Assembly: GCF_000143415.4 (NCBI RefSeq)
Contig: NW_003314340.1
Span: 194,385-258,384 of the forward strand
From: Selaginella moellendorffii
Taxonomy: Eukaryota; Streptophyta; Lycopodiopsida; Selaginellales; Selaginellaceae
Direction: 5' to 3'
Length of the DNA: 64,000 bases
In this document: positions 21,327 through 30,609 of the stretch, piece after piece
How the letters are laid out: each line of letters opens with the position of its first letter
Position numbering within the stretch: position 1 is the stretch's first letter
The notes under the pieces: model-generated
The model's input: the letters and a program-made list of their open reading frames with translations, nothing else
The model's database searches: none
Told to the model about the DNA's origin: nothing
Program-made: the position numbers and the translations under genes

Positions 21327-21379
21327 AGGCCACTGACCTAGGCAGCCAAGATTCTCCTTTAAGAAAATAAAGAGTCTGC

Positions 21380-23521
21380 TTACTTTTTAGCAGGTTTAGG
21401 ACCCACTCCTCCAGCAAGCTCGTATACTGCTACTGCCACATTTGCTGCGAGCTCGTCCGCTAGCTCTTGAGTTTCAGCTTCCGCATATACTCGCACCACG
21501 TCCTCCGTTCCAGAGGGCCTCACAAATGCCCGACCTTTGGTAAAATTCTCTGCAAAGACAGCTTAGCAAGGAGAAAAAACATATTTTGCAGAAAAGCCGG
21601 ACTTACCGACTTCCTTGTCAATCGCAGTTTGGAGCTCCGCTGGCCTGGACACCTTTGTTTCGGCATTTGTCGTGGTGATGCATGTCCGGTCCTTGACTTT
21701 CACCTGAAGAAAACGAGAGAAAAATCAGCCTCTCAAAGCCTCAATCGGTAAGTTGCGACCTTCAGCTGCCTGCTTGGCACGTCCTCGTACAGAGCATCCC
21801 ACTCCCGGACATCCCACGCTGAATACGTGAGGACCACCTCGACCATCAATAATCCACTGATTGCATCTCCTATAGCTTGATTTACCATCTCGCTGACTGC
21901 AAGCAATCTTTTGCAGGCTCGCAAACGACTGTTCACTGCAGTCACAAAATGCTTTTAGCTGCCAGAAAGAATATCAGCAACTTACGAATTTCACTGCTGG
22001 CGGACTCTCGCCGAAGAAAGTCCAGGAAGCGTTCGCTGAAGAGAACGGTACCGTGCCCGTTTGCTTCGAAGTACACTCCAATGTCGAGCTTCTCTGCTTC
22101 TTCATGGAGATACTTAACACCTGTCGGGGTTAAGACAACCTCAAGTCCGAGAACTTCCTGCAGATATTTGGTTGAAGATCCATTTGCATACGCTGTCTGT
22201 ACTGCCCCCAAATTCACCCTTCCATACCCTGGAATTATACAGTCTTTCTCGGAACCCATTAGTGCTTCAAGTTGTTGCTTCAAGAAACGTGCGAACAGTG
22301 ATAAGATCTTGTCCCCATCCAAAAGGTGGAAAATTCCATCGCCGGATACGTAAAAGTACGCCAAGCGATCTGCATCGCCATCAACAGTCACACACCTGAA
22401 AAGGAGTTAAACAACGAACAGAAACATTTAAAAGTTCACACAAATACCTTCTGTCTGAATCCGCGGAAGCAGCAAAACCTGCGGGAAGGACTTTTTCCTT
22501 CTGCACAAAATCAGCACCAACAAGATGGTTGAGCTCTCCCTCCCCAGAATTCCGCACCTCCAAATTCAAGTCCTCGATAAGCATTTGCAAATCAAGTAGC
22601 TTTCTCGCACCAACACCATTCGCACCATCGACAACTATGTCTAGGCATCGAGGTACGGCCGGCTTACGAGGATTGAGATCCAGTAGCAATCTGAAAGCAA
22701 ACAAAGAGAGCTCAGTAAGCACGCATTGAAAGTTCCATCTTTACTCACTTAAAAGCTTCCGAGAGTTTGGTATAGTAAGCTAGCTCGTTTACTTGTGGCT
22801 CACCTTTGTTCGTAGCACGAACCATCCAGTGTAGCTGGGGAGTTGTCAAAACTCCCATGTTCACAGGAGCTACTCCCATCGCTTCAATTCCCTTCCATCA
22901 CAAAAACAAAAGTAAGAAGAAGAAGAAGAGGACAAAGCGAGAAAAAAAACTTTAAACTGACCTTTACAGCAGCGGCAACCAAAGCCTGGCCACTCGGTCT
23001 AGTATCTCTTGCAATCAAAACTTTTCCTTTCCAATTTTCGTGGACGCTCTCGTTCTTGATAATTGTCTCCACAACCTGTGACAATTCTTCAACACAAAGA
23101 GGAAGAAAACGAAGAATCCATCGTGACTTACCTCCAAAACATCCACCGCATTGGCAATATCTTCGGCGAATGGCTCCCAATTCCTGGCGAGCATACCTCC
23201 GGACGGATCCACCATCTTAACTCCATTGTCCGTCGCCTGGTTGTGCGACGCGGTGATCACCAATCCAGTCGCCTTGCCCGTCACCAGCGACCTCAATCCA
23301 GCCAGGACCCCGGCCCGGAACGCGACCGATCCCAGCACCGACGCCTCGGTGCGAAATCCGGAAGTGCCATACGAGAATCGCAGCCCTGATCGAGCAATAC
23401 ATTAGAAAATCCCGCCCTCTCAACCCGACCAACCGATCGATCGATCCATCAGTAGCAAACCTGGATATTTTGGAAACGCGAGCGCGGCATTGTGGAGACG
23501 ATGGCGCCATCTCTCCGCCAT
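21380..23521 (-). CDS. AGM1: Phosphoacetylglucosamine mutase, nine exons
   Basis: Interconverts GlcNAc-6-P and GlcNAc-1-P in UDP-GlcNAc synthesis, in the cytosol. Exons on the minus strand: 23521-23461, 23385-23132, 23075-22962, 22891-22749, 22690-22448, 22395-21986, 21935-21760, 21703-21607, 21549-21380. All have GT/AG borders and keep frame, giving 555 residues, close to the usual size (Arabidopsis homologue 556). The phosphoserine loop VITASHN (about residues 60-66), the metal loop DGDADRL, the sugar-binding [10 protein letters not shown], and the phosphate-binding [18 protein letters not shown] near the C-terminus are all intact. Introns are 50-75 nt. The UDP-GlcNAc made through this step also feeds N-glycosylation. 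Confidence 0.95.
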
Positions 23522-25806
23522 GCTCTAAGCTCCGCTGGCAAAACCCTAAACCTAAGCATTCGTTAAAAGAGAATAAAAGAGAATAAAATCAAAAGATCCT
23601 TTCATTCCAAAAGTTGGTGTATCAAACCTTGTCGTGCTTTAATTTAGCGACTGTATTATTAATCAAATTCCATGCCGCATTAACATAATGTTCTTGCGCA
23701 GCACGGCAGAGAAGAGCTATCCATGATTAGAGTGGGACAAAGGCCGTACCACAGAGTTCCTTTTTCTCCACCAAAAAAATGGAAAATATATCCCGTATAA
23801 TCTTTTCGCCCTTCTTTACTCATTTTTTGCGCGCAGTGGCAAGTTGCGTCCCAGCGCACAGCAATTTGTCTGCTGCTAGAGTACTTGATCGTGCAAAAAT
23901 TTCCACTCGCGAGCCAGAAGATCATCGATCGATGGATCCCTTCACCACTAGGTAAAATCAATCGAGCCCGGAGATTGATGATCTAAGCATTTCCTATACA
24001 TCGATGCCAAATCCAGTGACGCATAACACTCGCAAGCCTTTATCCTCGTCCCGGCCAGATCTGGGCGATTAGTGATCTCAGTGCAAACAGTCCACAATAC
24101 GGCCCCACCATGCCTCCAAGGGAGTGCGCAGGGGTATATCCACCGCGATCGGAATATTCCACCGCGACAGGGATATTCCCTGCTTGAGTTTGGCGGGCGC
24201 ACACGGGCAAGCTCTGGTCTGGGGATCGCACCAACACGTGCAGTCGCTACCTCCGTCCAAGATCCCTTTGAATATTCACTCCTTAAGAAGATTTTTCTCT
24301 GGTCACTTTCTCTCGCGGCATGCTTTTCTTTCCACTTATCAAAACTCTTTGGAAAAGTTTGGCTATGGAGCTTTGACCCGGCGTTCCCGCCTTCCTACCG
24401 TGACGATCACTTATACAAAAATTAGGGTTTATAAAAAAAATCCATCACCCATGTTAGCCAAACCAGATGCCCGATCTGTTGCTGTCAATGACTTCTCTCT
24501 TTCTCCAATCTTATCCCTCGAGATCCGTTCGTCCCGGGGAATCGAACCCTCCCCACTCCCACCTTGCCGTACGCGTTCCAGGGGCGTACGAAACCTTGCC
24601 CCGGGTGTTCCCGCAACCCGGAACAAGGGGCATCAATCGTCCTGGAGGATGGAATCTACTCTCCATTCTCTGGCGGATTCGCTCTCGTTGTTTAACCGGG
24701 AGCTTAAAGGTGGGTGTCCAGTTAGCGCAATATTTTATTTGGTGGCCGGGCCAATCATCGTCTCTTTCCTCCATAGCGCTCTCTCTCTCTCTCTTTCTCT
24801 TCCATTCATTCTTCTTCTTCTTCTTCTTCTCCTTCCACCAGAGCGCTACTTGCAAAGCCACCTCTCAATCCCTCTTTTTTGTGACTTGGGACTGCCACTG
24901 GCGCTGGCGACCGCTGGCTGGGAGTGTGTGATTGGGATGATGACGGCAGCGATCGATGATTCGCTTGATTGGCTGCCCGATTTCCCCGAGAATCGTTCGC
25001 TACCGGGCAATGCATCATCCATCCATCGCCCTCAAGCACAAGGAGATTCTAGTGTGTTGCGTTGCGCGCGCTCATTCCTAGTTCTTCCTTGATTCTCTTC
25101 TTCCAAGAATTTCTTTCCTCGTTCTCAGCTTCGTCGTTACTGTGCTGGGCAAGTTGCAAGCTTCCAGAGCTTCGATTTCTCAGATCTTCCCACTCCCAAA
25201 ATCTCTCCTTCGTTTTATCTTCTGTCGCCCTCGCCCAAGATCTTCTGGGCAGTGGTTCCCCTCAATCCCGGCAAGAACACCTCTTCCTCTATCTCCTCTC
25301 CCGCTAGATCAATCGCCCAAAGCTCGCTCGGTGTGTTCTTCCTCTTCGCTCTCCCGCTTGTGTTCTTCCCAAATTTGCCCTTTCCAATCGATTGCCCGGA
25401 CAGCGATGGATACGGCAGAGTCGCGCAGGGATCTCATCGAAGATTTGGAGCAGTAAGTGTGGGAAATTTCTCTCCTGTGGAGCGATTTCTCGTGGAAGAT
25501 CTCTCGTGTGTGTGTGAGTTGTGTGCCCCGTTTTCGAGTTCCGTGTGTCCGGTGTGTCCGGTGTCCCGGTGTCCGAATTTCTCTCGCTACGTAGGCCGCG
25601 GTGACAGCGACAAGCCATCGAATTCGCGCGACCGATCCCAAATCCAATCGCCGCAGCGAAGCCGCGAGAAGAAATCTCCACGCCATCGCCCACAAAACCC
25701 ATGGATCGATCGATTGGAAGGCTCGCACCTTGGTAGATCTTCCAGGAAGAAGAAGGGGGCTTTTGGTTTGGGCGCACTGGAGCGATCAATCGGCCGATCG
25801 ATCGAC
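23522..25806. other. Intergenic: divergent upstream region of the mutase and bHLH genes
   Basis: No independent gene recognised. Contains a (CT)n and (CTT)n pyrimidine run at about 24779-24835. A direct repeat CCACCGCGA occurs at about 24139 and 24160. The transcribed bHLH leader probably begins near 25100. At 25452 a GTAAGT donor-like site may start a leader intron. Confidence 0.5.
25406..25456 (+). other. Upstream ORF (16 codons) in the bHLH leader
   Basis: ATG at 25406 followed by 15 codons and TAA, about 350 bp before the main ATG. It ends at a possible splice donor (CA|GTAAGT at 25452), so splicing could change its end. A regulatory role is inference. Confidence 0.35.
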
Positions 25807-27501
25807 ATGGGCAGCAAGCAGCAGCAGCAAAACACCCAGCACTTCCAGCGATTGGGGAATTACAATCCCCACTCCTCGCTCGCCACCGCGGCTTCTTTCA
25901 GCTCGCCCAACAAGAAATGGATGCTCAACGCCAAGAACGATGTGGTGGAAGTGGCGCCGGACCATCTCCACCACGGCTATGGAGACCAATCGCAGTTCCA
26001 AGCGATCAATCTCTCCGCCCAGCAGCAGGGATACGTGGGCGAATGTGGGCGAGGAGGAGGAGGAGGAGGGGGAGGATCTGGAGGATCAGTGTTGATGCGC
26101 TACAACTCGGCTCCGAGCTGCCTTTTCTCCGATCTCGACCAGATTGCCAGATCTCTCAACGAGGCCGCCGCCGCCAGCGCCGCCCCTAGCGCCGCCAATG
26201 CGCCGCTCTTCTCCCCCGACGTCCTCCCGCCGCTACCGTCCGCCATGGCCGCGACGAGCAAGAAAAAGATTGGCAGCCCCACGCACAGCTCCAGCCGCTA
26301 CTCCGCCCAGAGCTCCACCTCCCTGGGCATGGATTTCAGCGTCATGGATCACCACCACCACCACCATCGCCAGCAGCAGAATGGATTCACGGGCTTGCTC
26401 ACGGGAACATCTTCCAGCACTGCCGCCGCCATCGCCAAGAACACCACGGCGACGCCATCGCCAGCACCATCGCCAGCCAATTTGACGCGGCAGAGCAGCT
26501 CCCCCGCGAGCTTGCTGTCGCGGCTGGAGATCGATCGCCAGGGGCTGCAGCATGGTAGCAGCGAGGAGGACAGCCCGCTAGAGATGCGATCGCCCATCAC
26601 CGATCAAGAGATGATGGTGGCCAGCGTCTCGGGTGCCATGGATTTGGGGGCGGTCTCTTCCGTGGATTGCGGCTTCTGGGATGGCAGCTCCGCGGCGGCA
26701 ATGGCTGTCCATCCCGCCGCCGCTCACCATGCCGCGGCGCAGCAGCAGCTCCATGGCTCGGTGTTCATGGGGAATGGGAATTTGGATCAAGGCGGGCGAA
26801 AGAGAATCCGGGACGTGGACATGGACATGTTGGACGCGGCGTTGGATCACAGCAGTAGTAGCGGCGGTGGTGGCGGAGGTGGTGGCGGTGGCGGCGGCGG
26901 AGGTCATGTAAGTTCTTCAAAGTTACCTCTTTCTTCTTTGTTCTTGGAGTGGTTCTCTATAGCTTTGCTAGAATTCCTTCTTTCTTTCTCGCGAGCGTCC
27001 TTGATCGATTCGATCGGATCGATCGACGTCCATTTTTTTTTTTCTTCTTTCTTCTTCTGATGGAACTTTCATTGCTTGTTTGTTTTCTAGTCCGCTGCAT
27101 GCTTGATGAAACGGGCTTGCTACTGCAAGCAAGCTCGCCGGGACTGATTGATGAAGAGAGTCGGGTTAAAAGGTTGGTTGGATCTTTCTCTCCACTTTTT
27201 TCTCCCATTTTTCCGAGACTATCTAAGTTGCTGTTTTGGTAATCTTTGTTTTTGTTCCTCATGGAAGTTTGGATTCTAACGAGCTTTGTCTCTCTCCTTT
27301 TGTTTTCCAGCAGCAGCAGCAGCAGCATCACACGTTGACACGACACTTGAGCTTGCCGATCTCGACGGGGCGATCGAGTGGCGGATTGCTAGCGGCGGAG
27401 AACTTGCTCCAGGATTCGGTGCCTTGCCGGCTTCGAGCAAAGCGAGGGTGTGCTACTCATCCACGAAGCATTGCCGAGCGTGTAAGTTGTCACACTATAC
27501 G

Positions 27502-27532
<31 letters not shown>

Positions 27533-28078
27533 CAATCGCATCGATCGCTTTTAAGTTCTCCCAAGTTTCCGAGGGATCTTCGCATGCTTTTCGATCGATC
27601 GCATAGTTTTCCCGTATAGAACTTTACTTCCAGTCAAGTCTGTTTGATCGACTCGAGTTCTTCCAGGTCCGCCGGACGAGGATTAGCGAACGCATGCGAA
27701 GGTTGCAAGAGCTAGTCCCAAACATGGACAAGGTAACTTCCTCTCCTCGATCTCGATCTTCTCATTGCTAGATCTTTTCATTCGCATCTTTGCTTTGATT
27801 TCCACGGGAGTTCTTCTATACTTTGGCTAAAGTTTCTAACAGTCTTTGGCTGTGATCCAGCAAACCAACACCTCGGACATGCTAGACGAGGCGGTGGAGT
27901 ACATGAAGTTCCTCCAAAAGCAAGTAGACGTGAGTATATCCTCCTCTTCACACACATTGTTTAGTCTCATCGATTTTCCTCGTCCCAGGATCTCCAAGAA
28001 TGCCGCGAGAAGTGCCAGGGACTTTGCAAGATGAGCCAGCAACAAGGCAAAAGTGCTAGCAATGGATCGCAACAATAA
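25807..28078 (+). CDS. bHLH transcription factor of the FBH/AKS type, five exons
   Basis: Nuclear DNA-binding regulator; relatives bind E-boxes in flowering-time and stomatal genes. Exons 25807-26907, 27311-27481, 27667-27732, 27861-27929 and 27989-28078 join in frame to 498 residues. The N-terminal two-thirds is low complexity: Gln-rich start, His and Ala runs, and a 14-Gly tract at the end of exon 1. It contains conserved short motifs MRYNSAPSCLFSDL, LTRQSSSPASLLSRL and LTRHLSLP, typical of this subgroup. The bHLH domain begins VPCRLRAKRGCATHPRSIAE, continues RRTRISERMRRLQELVPNMD and TSDMLDEAVEYMKFLQKQV, and lacks the plant-typical H-E-R basic triad in its usual form, as in the subgroup. 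The exon 2 acceptor lies in a CAG repeat, allowing alternative NAG use. Confidence 0.92.
27502..27531 (+). repeat. (CT)n microsatellite in bHLH intron 2
   Basis: About 15 uninterrupted CT units shortly after the exon 2 donor site. Likely length-polymorphic. Confidence 0.85.
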
Positions 28079-28629
28079 CTCCGAAGAAATCTCCTCCTGT
28101 GCGCGAAAGAGGGAAAAAATCGAAACTTTCCTCTCTGATCGCGTGAACTCGCTGGAAAGAATTGGAACAAAGTGAAGAACGAGAAGAAGAAGAAGAAATT
28201 TGTAAGTTCGTTCCAACAGTGTAACATATATCCATCCTCTTTGGCGAGCGTTGACCAATAAAAGATTCCCCTCCCGGCCGTTGACCATCGGGCGTCCATC
28301 CCGCGTTGACCGGGATCCGACGGCTGAGCTCAGTCCGGCCTCCTTCCTAGACCGCGGAGGACCACGTCTTTGATCCTTCCTTGTCCGCGCATTGTTTCTA
28401 CCGCGAATAAATGCAAAGGAAGATCTTTTCTAGTCTAGGGCTCTTGGAGCGAAGAATGCGCGTTCTTTCTTCCAATTGGGGCAAGGATTTCCTCGCCACA
28501 GGTTCGTAGAATTCACGGCTGTAGATCATAGATAGATCGACGCGCAGCGCCTGGGCAATGATTAATCAAGCGATTGATCGATAGATTGGGGGGGAATTTC
28601 TAGATCCAAGAATCCATTCCAGCGCAGCC
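28079..28629. other. Intergenic between bHLH and syntaxin genes
   Basis: Holds the bHLH 3' end and the syntaxin promoter and leader. No other gene recognised. Confidence 0.6.
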
Positions 28630-29634
28630 ATGAACGATCTGATGAGCCGCTCCTTCTCGGGGCCGCGGAGCTACGTGGATTTGCGCCACGATCGCGACCT
28701 GGAAGCCGGCGGCGAGACGGAGATGACAGTGGTGGACTCAGAGAGAAATCTGGCGCTCTTCCTCGAGGAGGCCAACGAGATCCAGGCCAAGATGAAGAGC
28801 GTGGAGGGATTGCTCGCGCGCCTCCAGCAGGCCAACGAGGAGAGCAAGAGCATCCACAAGGCACAGGCCGTCAAGGCAATCCGGCAACGCATGGACAAGG
28901 ACGTGGAGCAGGTCCTCAAGCTCGCCAAGTCGATTAAAGCCCAGCTCGAGGAGCTCGACAAGGCCAACGCCGCCAACCGCAAGATCGCTGGATTTGGAGC
29001 CGGCACTCCCACCGATCGAACGAGAACCTCCCTGACCGCGAGCATGAGGAAGAAGCTCAAGGACATCATGGGCGATTTCCAGGAGCTCCGGCAGAGGATG
29101 AAGGGCGAGTACCGCGAGGCGATCGGTCGGCGCTACTTCACGGTCACTGGCACCGATCCGGACGAGGAGACGCTGGAGACGATGATCGAGACCGGCGAGA
29201 GCGAGACGTTCCTCCAGAGGGCGATCCAGGAGCAGGGGCGCGGCCAGGTGATGGAGACGATCCGGGAGATCCAGGAGCGGCACGATGCCGTGCGAGAGAT
29301 CGAGAAGAACTTGCTGGAGCTCCACCAGATCTTTCTCGACATGGCGGTGCTGGTTGAGGCGCAGGGCGAGCAGCTCAACAGCATCGAGGATCAAGTCCAC
29401 CGAGCTTCTTCGTTCGTGGCGAGAGGAACCACGAATCTCCAAGTCGCGAAGAAGCACCAGAGGAGCGCCAGGAAGTGGACTTGCATCGGGATCATCATCT
29501 TGATCATCGTGGTCATCGTGATCCTGGCACCCATCCTGGTTAGAGCCAGGAACAACAGGTCCTCGCCGTCACCATCGCCGAATCCAGTGACACCATCGCC
29601 GCCACCACCGGTGGCGCCGCCGCCACCAACTTAG
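28630..29634 (+). CDS. Syntaxin (SYP1-type Qa-SNARE), no introns, with unusual C-terminal tail
   Basis: Target-membrane SNARE for vesicle fusion, normally at the plasma membrane or cell plate. It has 334 residues: MNDLMSRSFSG at the N-terminus, a Habc-type helical region (about 35-150), and a SNARE helix (about 215-278) with the zero-layer Gln in the segment MAVLVEAQGEQLNSIE. A basic stretch KKHQRSARK follows, then a 22-residue transmembrane helix (283-304, GIIILIIVVIVILAPIL). Ordinary syntaxins end within a few residues of this helix. Here 30 more residues follow, rich in Ser-Pro and Pro runs (SPSPSPNPVTPSPPPP). The reading frame is clean through the tail to TAG. Confidence 0.93.
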   Translation: MNDLMSRSFSGPRSYVDLRHDRDLEAGGETEMTVVDSERNLALFLEEANEIQAKMKSVEGLLARLQQANEESKSIHKAQAVKAIRQRMDKDVEQVLKLAKSIKAQLEELDKANAANRKIAGFGAGTPTDRTRTSLTASMRKKLKDIMGDFQELRQRMKGEYREAIGRRYFTVTGTDPDEETLETMIETGESETFLQRAIQEQGRGQVMETIREIQERHDAVREIEKNLLELHQIFLDMAVLVEAQGEQLNSIEDQVHRASSFVARGTTNLQVAKKHQRSARKWTCIGIIILIIVVIVILAPILVRARNNRSSPSPSPNPVTPSPPPPVAPPPPT

Positions 29635-29951
29635 CTTGCTCGATCTGGTGTAAAAAAACAACTATTTTCCGTTAAAGTTTTGATTTTGGATGCTTACCAG
29701 ATGAGTTCCAGCTTTTGTTCGATCGATCCCATCCAAGATAACAATTTCTCTTTCCAGCAAAGTGCTAAAGTTTCGAGTTGCCCCACTCTCTCGTAAAGTG
29801 TTAACTTTGCTTGAAAGCCTTCCCATCGCCGCAAAGCTTCACTCGATCGATCAAACTGTTTCAAAGTGTGAGAGAGAATGGCTAGAAAAGTTTTAGATCA
29901 CGATGGCGTACCTTTTCTCTTTTCTCGCTTTCTCTTTCCTTGTAAAGTCTT

Positions 29952-30508
29952 TCACGAGTTTGGAGCGTGAAAGCCGATAACTCCCCGCTTCTCTCCCGTG
30001 CCGAGGCAGCGCGAGCAATACGCAAGCCCGGATCCCCGGCATTCTTCACACCTACGAAAGAAGGAAGAAGAAGAGAGAGAGAGAGAAGATCAAACCATGA
30101 TCGTGATGATCCAGCGGAGAACAAACCATTGCGGCCAAGCTCCATCGGGTAGCATGACGTGTTCTATACAATTGGTCCGACCTGGACGCATTGCGCTATC
30201 GTCAAAAAAAAAATTAAAACTTCCCCTTTCATGTCGCGAGATTCTTCTCTCATTTTTTTCTCTCGATCGTGAGCCTATACCTCGTCCAGCGCATCTCCAG
30301 CATTTGACCTTGCGATGGCCACGGCAAACCTCGCAGCAGGGCTGAGGAATCGGTCGCGGCTGCCGCTTGACATTGGCCTGCGAAGAAAACGAGAGATTAT
30401 CGCAAGAATGCGATGGATGATCGAGCGCGCTACCTCCGTCTTGACGATTAGTACGCGCTTGGGCAATGGCACCCACGGATTGCCCATCACGGTCCAGTCC
30501 CCAGCCAT
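29952..30508 (-). CDS. DnaJ-type zinc-finger (CxxCxG) small protein, four exons
   Basis: Exons on the minus strand 30508-30434, 30377-30281, 30181-30127 and 30051-29952 have GT/AG borders and join in frame to 108 residues. The protein has paired cysteine motifs CEVCRGHRKVKCWRC, then RTNCIEHVMLPDGAWPQW, then CEECRGSGLAYCSRC and LGTGEKRGVIGFH. This is the layout of the small plant DnaJ-central-domain-like proteins that lack a J domain; several relatives act in chloroplast protein assembly. The N-terminus shows no obvious transit peptide. The gene lies between syntaxin (+) and PPR-2 (-), upstream of PPR-2's 3' end by strand. No single long ORF covers it, so it is easily missed. Confidence 0.8.
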
Positions 30509-30609
30509 CGATCACTAGAACCCTAATCTTGCCCAAATGAAGAACCCTAAATCTTAATCTTTGGGCTTACTTTAGCCCTTAATTAATCTTTCCTTTTACC
30601 TTTAAAGCT

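Noticed and set aside
24124-25092. Long open frame upstream of the bHLH gene (322 codons)
   Set aside because: No family similarity, low-complexity Leu/Ser runs from CT repeats, and a non-ATG start; it is leader or intergenic sequence.
27502-27531. CRISPR-like or regulatory array from short repeats
   Set aside because: A plain CT microsatellite; no spacer structure exists here or elsewhere, and the organism is eukaryotic.
28738-29457. 239-codon minus-strand frame
   Set aside because: Antisense shadow of the syntaxin coding region; Leu-rich composition arises from its Gln/Glu codons.
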